Assembly (NCBI GenBank): GCA_020024185.1
Contig: JAHHUD010000077.1
Coordinates: 1-6,849 of the forward strand
DNA: 6,849 nt
Direction of reading: 5' to 3'
Source of the DNA: Oscillospiraceae bacterium
Lineage (GTDB): Bacteria > Bacillota > Clostridia > Oscillospirales > Ruminococcaceae
Shown here: positions 6,160 through 6,849 of the stretch, one piece after another
How the letters are laid out: each line of letters begins with the position of its first letter
How positions within the stretch are numbered: the first letter of the stretch is position 1
Program-made: the position numbers and the translations under genes
Notes under the pieces: generated by a model
What the model saw: the letters and a program-made list of their open reading frames with translations, nothing else
Told to the model about the DNA's origin: nothing
Database searches by the model: none

Positions 6160-6849
6160 TTACATTTTCTCTATAACCAAAATATTTCTTGTCTTTTCTC
6201 CAACAGCAAAATGACTGTTTACACCATAATTTTCTACCCATATAACATTATTATCCATATCAGATAAAATTATAATATTATCTCTTATTTCCAATGGTAT
6301 TTTATCTTCTATAAATAATTTTTTCAGTGTTTTTGTCACATTGCGTTTTTGTAAAGTAAATATGTCACCGGTTATTCTTGTCCTAAAAAATAATTTACAC
6401 TTTATTGTATCATAATCAATACAATTTTTTAAATAGTTTTTGTCATTTTTTTTAATTTTTTTAAACTCTTCCAAAGAAATCTTTCTTATCATATATTTTT
6501 TTGATAAAAATTCTGATATTTTTCCTATTTCTACTGGCATTTTTTCTTGTAATCCTGTATTTTTCTTTGTATAAATTTTACCAAAAATCAAAAAACCATT
6601 ATCTATATGGCAAATAATATCCTTTGAAAGTTGTCTAGAAAACTTATTATTTTTTATACCCAAGAGAATATCATTTATATTTTCTTTTGATATACAATCA
6701 TATTTTTCAAGAATATTTCTAATAAAAAACTTTATAACAACATCATCATATTTACTTATTATTTCTATATCAAATCCTTTTGATGTTATGGAATTCTTAT
6801 ACAATGTATCACTCAATTGGGTTAAAAATGTGTATATTTGTTCCATTTC
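6160..6849 (-). CDS. tilS: tRNA(Ile)-lysidine synthetase TilS, C-terminal part (N-terminus beyond right window edge)
   Basis: TilS attaches lysine to the wobble cytidine of the AUA-reading tRNA-Ile, which changes both its codon reading and its charging. The frame stays open to the window edge, giving 229 visible residues. A Met codon at 6844-6846 is internal rather than the start, since whole TilS proteins run to about 450 residues and the N-terminal SGGxDS ATP-pyrophosphatase domain is missing here. The recognisable part is the small C-terminal domain (about 6163-6402). It has FRTRITGD with Arg codons at 6382-6384 and 6376-6378, then KTLKKLFIEDKIPLEIRD and VIWVENYGVNSHFAVGEKTR, which follow the family pattern of RxxGD, KKLKDFFIDxKIP and IVWVxGxRIxxxFKVTExT. 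The upstream half matches only in general helical character, as expected for the poorly conserved middle domain. The gene looks more AT-rich than its neighbours. It ends 16 bp before hpt, in the tilS-hpt-ftsH order common to Firmicutes. Confidence 0.93.
   Translation of the reverse strand, partial: EMEQIYTFLTQLSDTLYKNSITSKGFDIEIISKYDDVVIKFFIRNILEKYDCISKENINDILLGIKNNKFSRQLSKDIICHIDNGFLIFGKIYTKKNTGLQEKMPVEIGKISEFLSKKYMIRKISLEEFKKIKKNDKNYLKNCIDYDTIKCKLFFRTRITGDIFTLQKRNVTKTLKKLFIEDKIPLEIRDNIIILSDMDNNVIWVENYGVNSHFAVGEKTRNILVIEKM

Noticed and set aside
1..6849. A hidden defence, mobile or otherwise novel system
   Set aside because: All but the short gaps is covered by five recognisable housekeeping genes on one strand. 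There are no transposase, integrase, toxin-like, phage-like or CRISPR-like sequences, and no tRNA or attachment-site repeats.

Overview
The window is ordinary chromosomal housekeeping DNA from a low-GC Gram-positive bacterium. It is very AT-rich throughout. The gene order tilS-hpt-ftsH is the classic Firmicute arrangement. The two type II topoisomerase genes look like the divergent second topoisomerase pair that I associate with anaerobic Clostridia, especially Lachnospiraceae-like gut lineages. The lineage call rests on protein character and composition, not on a search.

Every gene reads on the minus strand, so transcription runs from the right edge to the left edge. First comes the C-terminal part of tilS (tRNA-Ile lysidine synthetase), cut by the right edge. 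Next is hpt (hypoxanthine phosphoribosyltransferase), after a 16-bp gap. Then comes ftsH (membrane AAA+ zinc protease), after a 23-bp gap and with a TTG start codon behind a strong ribosome binding site. These three form one tightly packed transcription unit whose promoter lies outside the window. It ends at a clear intrinsic terminator just past the ftsH stop.

The 120-bp spacer after ftsH is the only real intergenic region. It holds the terminator and then a near-consensus sigma-A-type promoter (TTGACA, 17-bp spacer, TAGAAT) with a short leader. This promoter drives a second unit: a GyrB/ParE-like ATPase-Toprim subunit of 661 residues, then after 19 bp a GyrA/ParC-like breakage-reunion subunit. 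The second subunit is cut by the left edge after 490 residues. Together they would make an A2B2 type IIA topoisomerase. Sequence alone does not settle whether it acts as a gyrase or as a topoisomerase IV (decatenase), because the diagnostic C-terminal domain of the A subunit is off the window.

I found no mobile element, CRISPR array, RNA gene, prophage trace or unknown gene cassette, and no gene-free stretch longer than 300 bases. The points most worth a second look are a Gln at the main quinolone-contact position of the A subunit, the divergent character of the topoisomerase pair, and an A6T6 tract between the -35 and -10 of the topoisomerase promoter.
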